Assembly (NCBI RefSeq): GCF_910592395.1
Contig: NC_088317.1
Span: 558,001-622,000, forward strand
Direction: 5' to 3'
Length of the DNA stretch: 64,000 bases
Origin: Lineus longissimus
Lineage: Eukaryota > Nemertea > Pilidiophora > Heteronemertea > Lineidae
The translations under genes were made by a program, and so were the position numbers. Of the stretch, positions 1 to 16,255 are shown piece by piece (positions within the stretch are counted from its first letter, which is position 1; every line of letters begins with the position of its first letter). Under the pieces are notes generated by a model. The model made no database searches, was not told where the DNA came from, and saw only the letters and a list, made by a program, of their open reading frames with translations.

Positions 1-514
1 CTGGATGTCGACCTTCCTCTTGTGGAAATTTACTATGATGTGAAAGTATGGGAGACTATAGGCAGGACCAGCCAGGTAACACGAAGTTGACAGAAGGTGT
101 CTCTCCTATTTCATACGTCCAACTAGAATATCGCGCTTTCAACTCCCAAACGATGCGCCCACAACTTTTTCCGAAGTGACTATAGTCACCAGATCACAGT
201 CAATTTGCCGCAAAACTCCTGCTTAGCCCCCCTTTAATGTAAATAAGACAAACAAACAAATGCTGTTTCTATGGGAGTTAATGGATGAGCGGCCTTCTAC
301 TTGAAGCCGAGGCAGATTATCCCCAAACCATTATCCTGTTTGGAAAAGAGATTTCCTACTGTGAATAGTAGGCCTAGTAAATGACTTAAACCCAACGTTG
401 CTTAACGCGAATTTAGCAATCTAGTTGCATAGTTTGATGCGAAGATCCACAAACTCCTGGTCATGTTCCGGGATTTTGACGCTTAATTTCAAATGTTCTT
501 TAATAACGTGACTG
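1..514. other. Non-coding flank
   Basis: I see no coding exon, RNA gene or recognisable repeat here. Open frames are short and lack splice-site support or protein-like composition. Confidence 0.5.
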
Positions 515-774
515 CACTCCAAAAATTAAATGGTGAAAACTAACTATTAATAGTTAAATGGTAACTACTTTGGGGCTTAGTATTGCACCGACTGATAAGT
601 GGTTAGTTTAACTATTTCAAAATAGTTAATAAAATAACTACCATAAGTAGTTGATTTTTAACCATTTTATAGTTTCAATTTTAACCATTTTGATAGTGAT
701 CCTTACTACTTTATCCATCCAGATTAACTATTATGTACTTGTGGCTCCTTTTTTGGCGGATGGGCTAGTTAGGG

Positions 775-880
775 TCATAATGAGGAAATCCGGGCTGTAA
801 CTGCTACTGTTTCTCTCAAGCCGACACCTGTTCGTCTACTTGAGATCGGCAGCAAGGAGGCCCGGATTTCCTCATTATGA
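775..880. repeat. Inverted repeat, 21-bp perfect arms
   Basis: Arms at 775-795 and 860-880 are exact reverse complements and flank a 64-bp loop. It lies inside the larger TIR element, so it may be a nested small foldback insertion or an internal hairpin of that element. Confidence 0.7.
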
Positions 881-974
881 GGGGTCCAAAATAATGAATT
901 CAGTGTGGACATTCCAAAGCCTTTAGGCCTATGGTGGCCAGGCTTCACCACTAACAGGGCTATAATGTACATTG

Positions 975-1006
975 CATGTAGGGCCTAGCATGCTAGGCCC
1001 TACATG
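975..1006. repeat. 32-bp perfect palindrome
   Basis: The half-site CATGTAGGGCCTAGCA is followed directly by its exact reverse complement, with no spacer. A further short TGTACATATGTACA palindrome follows immediately. No function is evident. Confidence 0.8.
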
Positions 1007-2296
1007 TACATATGTACATGTATTGTAGCCTATACACTGTAGGTGGTGGGTCAGTGCATGCAAATCATGAATGAATGAATGAATCATCATCTGTTCTGAA
1101 TGAAGCGTCTGTGTCCGAAGCATTTTTCAGCAAGACATTTCACGCAATATGCGTGAATTTGACACTCTGCTATAATGAGACAACAATTTCTGCTCGCAAG
1201 TATTTGGAAAAGGAACATTTGGCAGAATGAGGTCGAAATCGATCGCATTTTAGATCAGTATAAAACGTCAACAGTCCCGGCGACTTCCGCCATCGATTTT
1301 GAGCTCGATCCGAGTGCACCCTCTCGGAAATACTTCACACTTGCGTCAACTTTTTCGGCGGGAATATTCAAACTAACGAGTATCTCATTAAATGCATGTA
1401 ATGCGCGAATGCTCTACTAATACTTCGGAACAAATTTTCAATAATGTTCATATAAAATTTAGCACTAAAATCGAATAAAACTGTTTGAAACTGTTCTTAA
1501 ATCGAGAGTGCGACACTTTGCTTCATGGCGCGCATCGCATTATCACAAGAGCGCTGACGGGCGCGCACTTTCGCGGGCCTTTTTAAGTTGTCTTTTACTT
1601 ATCACATCGCCTACAAACTTCTTCTTTTTCCAGTTTAGTGCATTCTTCATTAATAGAGTAGCGTACAGGCCTATCGAACTGGTGATAAAAATGTTTTGTG
1701 CATGCGTCGTGAGAACTGAAGAAAAAAGAGAACTAAAAACAGGTTTCGAATGGTGCGCGTTTTCTTTTTTGCCTTAGGCCTTTACAAAATTGTCAAAAAA
1801 AATGTCTTTTGTGCTGTCGGAAACATGAAAAAAAGAATATCTACAAAAGCTATATCTTACCCTTGAACACTTTAACTAGTTCTCCCATCCCCCATGAGGC
1901 CAACGTTTCCTCGACGTCCATTTCAAAGATCAGCGAAAACGAAGTTTGGCTTTTGAAGCGGGTTAAAAATGGCGGCGATCGACGCTGGACGTCTGCTGTC
2001 TGGGGGCGCATTCTGATTGGTCGAAGCTTACTACTTCAAGTGGTTAATTCACAAAATCAGTGATTCTGATTGGTTGGCTGATTTTACTACTTGAAATGGT
2101 AAAAAAGTATTCATGCTGTTTGGATTTCAAGTAGTTACTCTAACTATGAAAATAGTTATGTTAACTACTTATTGATAAACGTATCGTTAACAACTTCAAA
2201 TGGTAAATGATTTACTATTTAATTTTTGGAGTGTGGTGTTGCTGATGAATTGCCGCACCATGCATTTTTGATACCGCGTGGGGCGGACCAGGGCCG

Positions 2297-2465
2297 GTGT
2301 AGAAGTTTAAAATGTCCTGGGATAGAATGTCCGGGAAACAATGGATTCTATTATGCGCTTTAATCTCTGAGCTATTGGCGGTCATGGCCTCTATAGAACC
2401 AGATAGCGGAATACAATAGTGCCGGACACTTTTTCCAGGGGGACATTTTCTTCTTTTACACCGGT
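2297..2465. repeat. Dispersed repeat, family 2, copy 1
   Basis: This segment, which begins GTGTAGAAGTTTAAAATGTCC, is matched in the same orientation and order by 28474-28632. Shared landmarks include ATAGAATGTCC and a GGAATACAATAG-like block. Copies are diverged and non-coding. Confidence 0.55.
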
Positions 2466-2590
2466 GTAAGTTCCCGCCGTACTTGAAGACGGAGGCGACA
2501 TCTCTATATCACAAGAGGAACTGATCCGGTCTTCGCCTTTTTCGCGCCAAGGTGAAGTTGGGATGTCCTTCAAACGACCCTCGTGAGCAG

Positions 2591-2880
2591 TAGACTCCTT
2601 CACCGTCTCCTCCATTCACTCATTACAGAAACTGGTACTTGACGGCAATTAACTCGTCATGACCTTGATTTTAGGGCGTAAGCTTCCGGTGACCGGTCAC
2701 GTGTTTTCCTGTACGTAGGATGGGTAACCTCGATCCAAGTGAATAATCTGCAATACCTGAGCGCTCGGTATGACAGTCCATCCACTGAAGGCCTAGGCAC
2801 TGAAAATTTATGGCTCGCCTCGGGTAAATCAACGATGCTTTCTCGACCCTCCGCTGCGCGGCGGATAGGGTCGAGGTGAG
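2591..2880 (+). repeat. Dispersed repeat, family 1, copy A
   Basis: One of three same-orientation copies; the others are 15972-16255 and 31930-32180. All open with TAGACTCYTT and CTCCTCCATTCACTCAT, share GGTACTTGACG and GCTTCCGGTG, and close with CCCTCCGCTGCG. No coding capacity is apparent. A short non-autonomous interspersed element is the likeliest explanation. Confidence 0.7.
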
Positions 2881-3144
2881 CTGATCTCGTGGCATTCAGC
2901 CAGGGCTGATTCATTGCGAAAGACAGCGTTGGTCAATCACAAACAACCTACATAAAAGTAGTCCACAGACAAAAGTAAATTGCGTTTACTGTATGTCGCA
3001 ATACTGCAGCCTGTTATATATAGGCCTAGTTCGACTTCGATCGGCTTATTTACTACAAATCAAGGCTAGAGATCGAAACGTATTTCGACATCAGCGAAAA
3101 CTTTCAACACCAATCTACTTTTCGTATCTTAATTAGATTTTCAA

Positions 3145-9106
<5,962 letters not shown>

Positions 9107-9965
9107 AGCGACAAATAGTGGAGGTTATATCAGCTGTCTGGCATCATATCTTTGCGATTGGATTCTAATACATGTGAATGACGACATTCTTATTACGGGG
9201 AGCCAGGACCTCAGGCACGACTCGTGCCAGCTCTTTCTGGTGCCCAGTTTCTGATGAGAACATTACTCATACTTCAATCAAGTTGGACAGTTGACCTTAG
9301 CTTAGGTGGGTCAGTACGTTAGTATTGAGACCACCTGTCGTGTGTATAAGCTCGCCTATTGTTTATATCTTTACAGATTGCTTTCTCGAGTCGATAGTAC
9401 TTGGACACTTTGCGCCATTAATATTATATAATTATTGTGCTCTTATTGTATTTATGATACGGTTCTTCTGGATACACGATCGTACATAGCCCGGGAGATT
9501 TTCCTGTCTTAATTGTTGTAAATTTTAGTTGTCACACATTGTTTAGAGTGACTTGGTCCAGTTTTGGGCAATCCACCCTTGGCCATGTTTCCCCAAGATG
9601 CATTGTCTTTCCCAACATGCATTGCTGTAAAGGTAACTGCCTACGGAGAGAGCATCGTTGTTTGGCTAAGATGCATTCCTGATATTGAGGATGATACAAG
9701 ATCGTGTTGTAGGTGTGAAGACATAAGGTCTGCTGATGCATGTTGGCTGCCACTGTGTGAACTTTGTAATATGTTCAAGTCTAGGCATATTAAAATATAT
9801 TATATACAAATTGTCAAACTTTGTTTTTTTCATTTCAATTGCCCATCCAACGATTTGGCTGAGGATTGATATTCACCACTTTTTGTGCATGAATAGAAGT
9901 CTTGAATCCCATGTTGCTTCCCCAGACTTCAGTATATCCAAATGTCACATTCCCGGGAGCGATTT
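9107..9965 (+). other. eIF4A 3' UTR and downstream DNA
   Basis: No coding exon follows the stop at 9104-9106. The only poly(A)-like hexamer noticed is ATTAAA at 9789-9794. Open frames of 73 to 135 codons here overlap on both strands and have no family resemblance. Confidence 0.4.
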
Positions 9966-9967
9966 GG

Positions 9968-10075
9968 AAGATGGCCACTGCCTCTTCTCCGCATGGAAGG
10001 GTGTCATCATCAGTTGTATGACCTCGAAAGATGATTACCATCATTGCAGAAGTGCTTCAAACAGCTACAACAGGC
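9968..10075 (-). pseudogene. Inverted, decayed SNORD2-like copy
   Basis: On the minus strand this reads GGCCTGTTGTAGCT, GAAGCACTTCTGC, C box AATGATGG, then ATCATCTTTCGAGGTC, AACTGATGATGACACCC and CCATGCGGAG. Relative to the intronic units the guide carries an inserted base and the D box CTGA has become CGGA. It lies outside the host gene and opposite to it, so it is probably a dead duplicate sharing ancestry with the intron 9 fragment. Confidence 0.6.
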
Positions 10076-10789
10076 CACTGCTTCTGCCACTTTCCCTTCT
10101 ATACAACATGCACTGTGCATTTGGGTCGGGTCAGCATCCCTAGAACCGTTACTCATTGAACACCTGGTCTTCAATGATGATGGCTTTCAGTGCATGTCTC
10201 GTGCGACAACCACGAGTGTAATGTTAGTGTTGTCGCAAGAGAGGACGCGTGGAATAGGAAGGGAATGCTGGGAGACTACCGATAAAGTAACAGCCCTTCT
10301 GACGGCCGATCGGGGGGAGTTATCGGTGGTGAAGGATGGATATACGCACAACGGTGGATCAGCATGTCCGCATCCTGCTGAAAAACAGATTCCAGTGAAG
10401 ACCGTTTGTAATGAGTGTATTGGGAGTGCATATTACCCATCTGAAGTTCTTCTGAGAAACTATTCAGGCGAATACACTGAGGCCTGTAACCCATACTGGA
10501 ATCTGCTTGTTGTCCAGGAGTCTTCATATCTTATCCCTTCTTGCAAGCATGCTGGCTGTCACCACTACACCCGATAGGATTGTAGAGGTTGCGTCAAAGA
10601 TCCCAGCTGTACACTTGGACATATACATGTACACTGCCGCGACTAATGATTCTCTGCGGCTGCCTGGGAACATCTTGAGTGTTGTTAGGTTAGGATGGCA
10701 GAGAGATATATCCCTTCCAGCTGATGAAGAAATGCCATAACACTCATATTCAGATACAAGAAGAACATACATGGAGAAATGATAACAAT
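10076..10789. other. Intergenic DNA between convergent genes
   Basis: An open frame of 177 codons on the plus strand (10044-10577) overlaps the inverted snoRNA copy, has no recognisable domain and no splice support, so it is not called. Nothing else is evident. Confidence 0.4.
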
Positions 10790-10795
10790 TTTATT
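10790..10795 (-). terminator. Poly(A) signal of the IL-1R-like gene
   Basis: TTTATT on the plus strand is AATAAA on the minus strand, about 400 nt past the stop codon of the minus-strand receptor gene. Confidence 0.5.
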
Positions 10796-11197
10796 CTGCA
10801 CTTGAGTGAAGTACATTGAAATGACACCTACATGTATTTGCTGTCCAGGACACATTACATGTATATTACATTCAGAGTATTTCATATGGATATATAGTAC
10901 CATGAGGAAGATTGGTGCCAGCTCATACAATGCACCACAAGTGGCACCATCCGCAGTATACAATAGATTATAGCACCAACTTCTTCTTCTGTAACATCAA
11001 AAGCTGGTCAAAATTGTCCACTTTTTGGAAGAGAGCTCAGTCAGGAGAAATGTTGTACCAAAGCTTTCTAAAGTCAAAATCATGTCCCACCTGAAAGGAC
11101 AACAACACAGAAATGGCAACCTTCCCAATGTTTTAAATTGAACTGGTAGAACATACGGCACGAGTGTGAACCGAGACACGTTGAGTACACTGTTTGA

Positions 11198-14100
11198 TCA
11201 CACCATGCCCGATGAATGAGCATCTTCATCCCTCAACAAACTCGCCTCACTTTTTAAATGATAAGCAGATGACGCATCATTCAACTTTGGTTTGAACCTG
11301 AAGTCCCTCACGTTAGCCTTGGGTGGCAGTGCAAGGCAGAGTTTCTTCCAAAACTGTTCGATCTGTTTCAACGATTTCTTATCAGCAGCTGCAACAGCAC
11401 CATCGTTGAGTGTATAGGAACCAGTCCACTCCAACGTCTTGCCAACCTTCAGCCAACCTTTTCTCGCATTGCTGATACTGGCTTTCAGAGGTTCTAAATT
11501 TCCAAAAACTTCATTCGTGTGAGAATCCCACAGGCTGTCAGGAATGTCTCCATTGAGAATGTAAATATTCCGGTTGGAGGCTCGGTCCTCTTGACGTATG
11601 CTGTGAGTGAACACTGTGGCACACAAGTCTTCTTTTAAGAATGTCTCCGATACAATGAAGATGATTCTACGACTTTTCTCCATTTTCTCGATGAACTCGT
11701 TTTCGATGTCTGAAATGAGCATTGGCTGGAGTTGAAATTATATTTACATGATAAGGGAGCCACAGCTTGGGGGAGGGGACCTGTCTGGTTAAATTTCAAG
11801 ACTTTGACTCTGTGAGGTTACGAAAACCATCAGCACTCAGAACAAGGCTCAGGGATTTTCCCTCTGAAACAATAATTAAGGACACCAAGGTACATTTGTA
11901 CTTTAGAATGACTGATCAAACAGAATCGTAACCAGACTACATGTACCTACCTCCAATCGCTGGGAGATCTTGCAGTGGCATGAACAGCTTGTAATGGAAC
12001 TCGTTCGCCAGTCTCTCAAAGAGAACATCCTTGACGAATTCATAGTCCGACACTGGTGGATCTGTGTCTGCATAGTACATGGGATTGGTGCCGGCATGCA
12101 CAAGTATCGCATCGTAATCAAAATCCACTGAAATTACAAAAGGATACAATGATTATGCAAGAGGACGAGAAGAAGACAGGGACTGTGGATGGATGTGACG
12201 TTGTCCTCTACTGACTGGTCAACACTTGAAGTGACATTGTCCTTAGTTCTTAGATCTCAGGCAGCTGCTGGTCGGCATGACTGTACCTCGCAGTCAGGCC
12301 AGGCTGGAGTGGAAATCATGCACCTACTACTGTCAACATTGAGCACAAGCCACAAGGGCCGTCATAAGCCTTTGCAACATCTGTTGCACCCACCTGATTG
12401 TTCCTTCAGATAGCTATGCCTCCACAGCAGGATATCAAGTCTGTAATCCCACATGATCGGCAAGACAATGACAGTGGTCAGAATCATGAAGAGCACCACT
12501 GCCAATCCAATCTGGAATCCTACATCGTAGATGATCAATGTTTGTGGTCTTTTGCATGAACCAGCAACTGAAATAAATAAAATAGAAAGTAGGCGTTTTG
12601 ACTTGGGCATTATTACACTTCAGCAGCATTGTCCTTTTGGATCAAACACCAAGATATTCTACATTGTGATCTACAGTAGAACCTCTCTATTAAGGACACC
12701 AATGGGACTGACTAGTGCTATCCTTAATAGAGAGGTGTCCAGATTAGAGAGGTCAAATCGAATGGAAACAACCAACTTGGGACCAAAGCTAGTGCCCTAA
12801 TAGAGAGGTTGTCCTTAATAGGGAGGTGTCCGCTAAGGGAGGTTCTGCTGTACTGTGTAACGATCATCTGTCAACAAATACAATACATGTTCTATTTTCA
12901 CTTGATGAGTTTTGTGGACTTACATCCATTCTGGAGGTCTATCAACCAATACTTGATCTGCCTACCGTCATCAACAAGACAGTAGTATTTCTTATAATCA
13001 CTTTCCTGGATGTCCCCGATAGTCAGTGAAGATGCGACTGCATTAATTGTCCTGAAACAGAACGTTGACATAAGAGGGCGATTACAGGATCAAAAGTTTC
13101 AACTGGTACAATGTATATGACTTTCCTGGTGATTCTCTATGTGTAGCTCATAATTGGTCTAAACTCAACATTTGCTGCAAGTGGACATCTGATCATCGAT
13201 GAATTGGTTATGACATCATCCTCAAGAGGAAGGGCTTCATGTGAATGTATCTCACGAGCGATCAAAATACCTGCTTTGACACGGAGTGAGACGATGAAAT
13301 TAAGTTTGTGTACCTTTTTTCAGAAATATGGAAATGAGTCCCATTTGAGATCCACTTGAGCCTAGTGGTACCATTAGATAGCTGGTGTTCATACAGCCAA
13401 GAGACATTCATGATAAGCGGGCTGGACTTGGTTGGACAGTATCCAAAGTCGACCTCGCAGGGCAGTGAGATGGACTGACGAGGCAGGTTACAGAATGGTA
13501 GTGTGCCATTGGAGATGGGGTTCTCTATCCTGGGGTAGCCTGCTAGAAAATTGCAAGTGTTCTCTGCAAAAAAACATAAAAGATCTAGTTCTTGATGATT
13601 AAATGGTTCATATACATGTAGGCTGGCTAAAACACGTCAATCATGGAATAATGCAGCCATGCCCCTGGTTTTCAAACCTTCTTGTTATTTCGAGTGAAAC
13701 TGATTTCATGAATCTGACTTGAATCATAAGAAATAATTTTGATCATTATACAGACACTTGTATGACAGGACAGTGAACATACCATGAAAGATGACGTTGA
13801 AGTCATGTTGGACAAGGCTCCCATCAGGTAGCTTAGTCTGGCATCTGTAAATTCCATTCTGGTACGATAAGGGAGTGTAGAAATTCAAAACCTAAATATG
13901 GAAAGAAATGTGTAATTGATGTGTTTGGGGGGGGGGGTGGGAGTCAGCACCTTGCCTAATGACTAGCGCTGATTTTCGGGCAACAATATACAGGCATGAG
14001 ACTTGCCATGAAAGGTGTTTCTATGCCTTTAGAATAATCTTACCGCGCTCTTGTGGTTGTGCCTCTGTCCTCAAAACAACAACTTGGGATGAATGGTATT

Positions 14101-14988
14101 ATAGTCATTCAAACGCCATGGAATTTCCCTGTGTGCAGGAAGTAGGTCACAGGTGAGAAGTGGTGCGAAAAGAACACTACCTGAGACACAGAAGTCTCTG
14201 CTTGACTTCCTTCGTACCTGATCTCCATCAGATAGTCCAATCCCACTACCAGGTCCAGCAAACACATCAGATGGATGCCAGCTACCATCTTTCGCATGTT
14301 TCCACCATGATAAGTTAATGGCATTGCTGTTTTTGCAACAATTGATAGTGGTCCATTCTACTGTATAGCTCTTTACCGTGAAATCTGCCCAGTTCGTCAC
14401 ATTACCTGTCAAGAGTAAGACCAGCAATAATCTGATGAAAAGTTTGAAAATAGTAAAAATATCTAAGTGGACCTTAATCTACATGGACGGGATGAAAGGA
14501 CCAACCAGATTTGTTTAAATCATAACTTTGTCTTTGCACTTCGACAACTTTCATGATGATGGAGCGGGGTGGTTGTGACTTTGTCTTCATGTCATATTCC
14601 TAACTAGTTTACAAGTTTACTAGATTACAAGTTTACAATTCTTACTGCCACAATGTTATATCTTTGCCCAGTTGTGCGTTCCTCTCATCTGCTGTCACAC
14701 TGCAATCAATAGACAAAGTTTGTTTTGGCTGTGACCAGTCAGGTATTTCACCAGGAAACAAAGGATCACATGAGCTTATCTTATTGTCGAAACTCTCTAT
14801 TGATAACATGCATGTGGAGTCTCGAAAAAAACCAAACTGTTTCACTTACAATCCAATGGGCAGCTGTTTCCGACACAGGTGCTTCCTGAAGTCACATTGA
14901 GGATGGATGTGATCAGGACGAAGAGGACGACATAACTGCTCGATGGTATAGTTACAGACTTTATCACAGTAGGTAGCGCTCTCATCAT
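11198..14988 (-). CDS. IL-1-receptor-like protein: Ig-Ig-TM-TIR
   Basis: Single-pass receptor expected to bind a cytokine outside and recruit MyD88-type TIR adaptors inside. Minus-strand exons, 5' to 3': 14988-14850, 14405-14218, 13891-13783, 13563-13314, 13051-12924, 12567-12394, 12127-11951, 11709-11198. All are GT-AG and phase-consistent; 558 aa. Signal peptide about 1-35 (YVVLFVLITSILNVTSG). Ig1 spans exons 2-3 (INCC, LSWW, GIYRC at 122-126); Ig2 spans exons 4-5 (SLPCEV, NVSWLYE, KKYYC). TM about 289-311, followed by YRLDILLW, which matches the IDIVLW juxtamembrane element of IL-1R1. TIR about 333-518: box 1 YDAILVHAG, box 2 LQDLPAIGG, box 3 FWKKL (508). The LEWTG and FWKKL context resembles IL-1R/IL-18R rather than Toll receptors, and there are no LRRs. 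Vertebrate family members usually have three Ig domains. Confidence 0.88.
12674..12850. repeat. Tc1/mariner-type MITE
   Basis: 177-bp element with inverted ends CAGTAGAACCTC / GAGGTTCTGCTG, flanked by TA on both sides. The interior repeats CTTAATAGAGAGGTGTCC-like units in both orientations. A TA target duplication and short TIRs are typical of mariner-derived MITEs. It lies in a receptor intron. Confidence 0.75.
14646..14826 (-). other. Orphan open exon-like segment in receptor intron 1
   Basis: An open minus-strand frame with Ig-like text (TLSIDC, then DITLW) ends at a GTAAG donor. Joining it to exon 1 would need an intron of only about 23-29 nt, and its end phase (2) does not fit exon 2 (phase 1). 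Exon 1 joins exon 2 directly and in phase. It may be a relic of a third Ig domain or part of another isoform. Confidence 0.4.
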
Positions 14989-15892
14989 GTGTTACTGTTA
15001 TGACCTGGAGCTGTAAGGCCTATTCTGTGTAAATTATGTATCTATATATGGCCTGAAAAGTAAAAAGACGAATTCATTTGAAAGGTAACATTGATAAAAG
15101 AAAAAAATACTTCAAAGAAGCTTTCTTAAATCCGATTGTGTTAGCCAATATACGTCGATGGATCATCTGACTATTTGAAAAGAGGACTTGTCGCACTCTT
15201 TTGGCACTTGACTTGGCCCCTCCTCTGCTCTGCAGCGCAACAAATGTCAGATAAGATGGCCAGATGGCTCCTAGTGCTAAACCCCCTCAGCATCGGCACT
15301 GATGATCATATAAGCAGATCCAGATGCAGTCTGTGGGCCCATATTAGAATTTTTAGGGGACAGCCTCAAGCCCCTTGACCTAACCCGGTATCAATTTGGG
15401 AACCTACCATTTGCCTCTGACTTTTTATGGGACAACCTATAGCGAGTGTCTGGTAAGTGTATAATATGTCCACGTTTTGAACTGTCTGGGTCGTACTATG
15501 CGTAAATATCCTGAAGAAAAACTACACTTGGCCCTTTTGAATCAACTAGATCACCAGTACATCCCATGCATTCAGCTTTTTTGTTGTACACTCGTATTAT
15601 ATTTGCATATATTTGCTCATGTTCTCAATGATCTCTATGGAACATGATGTTGTTGTTTCCTAGAAATTACTCTTCCGGGTTGATCACAATATTACTACGC
15701 GAACATCGATATCGTGTTTAGCGTTTATTAATCAATTTTACCTACAGGTTTGTTTGATATAGAATTCATAACTACTTTAATCGCCCTGGTTTCTAAAACT
15801 TCGGATTTAAACGGATAAATAAAAAAACAACAATGTGCACTATATTGCAAGTGATCTACTTTCCATTGGCGGGAAATGGTGTGGTTTGCCTT
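14989..15892. other. Receptor upstream region
   Basis: No coding exon is seen. It should contain the receptor promoter, but no TATA box is obvious at a suitable distance. Confidence 0.35.
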
Positions 15893-15902
15893 GGGATTTC
15901 CC
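15893..15902. promoter_or_regulatory. NF-kB-type site between receptor and candidate ligand
   Basis: GGGATTTCCC is an exact match to the kB consensus GGGRNNYYCC. It lies about 0.9 kb upstream of the receptor start codon. A single 10-bp match can occur by chance. Confidence 0.3.
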
Positions 15903-15971
15903 AACGATTCTGCAATTTCATTGGTTGGAAACGAATCTTCCCGTGGCGGGAAATATGAATCAAGATAATTT

Positions 15972-16255
15972 TAGACTCTTTGACCAGTCTCCTCCATTCA
16001 CTCATCACAGAGACTGGTACTTGACGACAATTCACTCGTCATGAACTCGATTTGGGGGCGTAGGCTTCCGGTGCCCGGTCCCCTGTTTTTTCCGTAGGAT
16101 GGGTAACCTCGATCCAAGTGAATAATCTGCAATACCAGAGCGCTCGGTATGACAGTGCATCCACTGTAATATGCACTGAAAATTTATGGCTCACCTCGGG
16201 TAAATCAACGAGGCCTATGCGATCCTCCGCTGCGCCGGGGATAGGGTCGAGGTTA
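15972..16255 (+). repeat. Dispersed repeat, family 1, copy B
   Basis: Same landmarks and order as copy A at 2591-2880, from TAGACTCTTTG through GATAGGGTCGAGG, with small indels and substitutions. Confidence 0.7.

Larger units (their letters stand above)
515..2233. mobile_element. TIR-bounded non-autonomous DNA element
   Basis: The ends are perfect 17-bp inverted repeats: CACTCCAAAAATTAAAT at 515-531 and its reverse complement at 2217-2233. Both ends continue inward as AT-rich, subterminally repetitive DNA built from variants of AACTATTTNAAATGGTTA (about 530-720 and 2040-2220). No transposase-like open frame is present inside, so the element would be non-autonomous. No clear target-site duplication is visible (TGACTG on the left, TGGTGT on the right), so the family is not assigned. 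It ends about 0.9 kb before the eIF4A start. Confidence 0.6.

Noticed and set aside
10044-10577. 177-codon open frame on the plus strand
   Set aside because: It overlaps the inverted snoRNA copy, has no domain or splice support, and its composition is not protein-like.
14181-14405. Longer version of receptor exon 2 ending at a GTAGTG donor
   Set aside because: It breaks phase with the next exon; the GTACGA donor at 14217 keeps the frame and completes the Ig domain.
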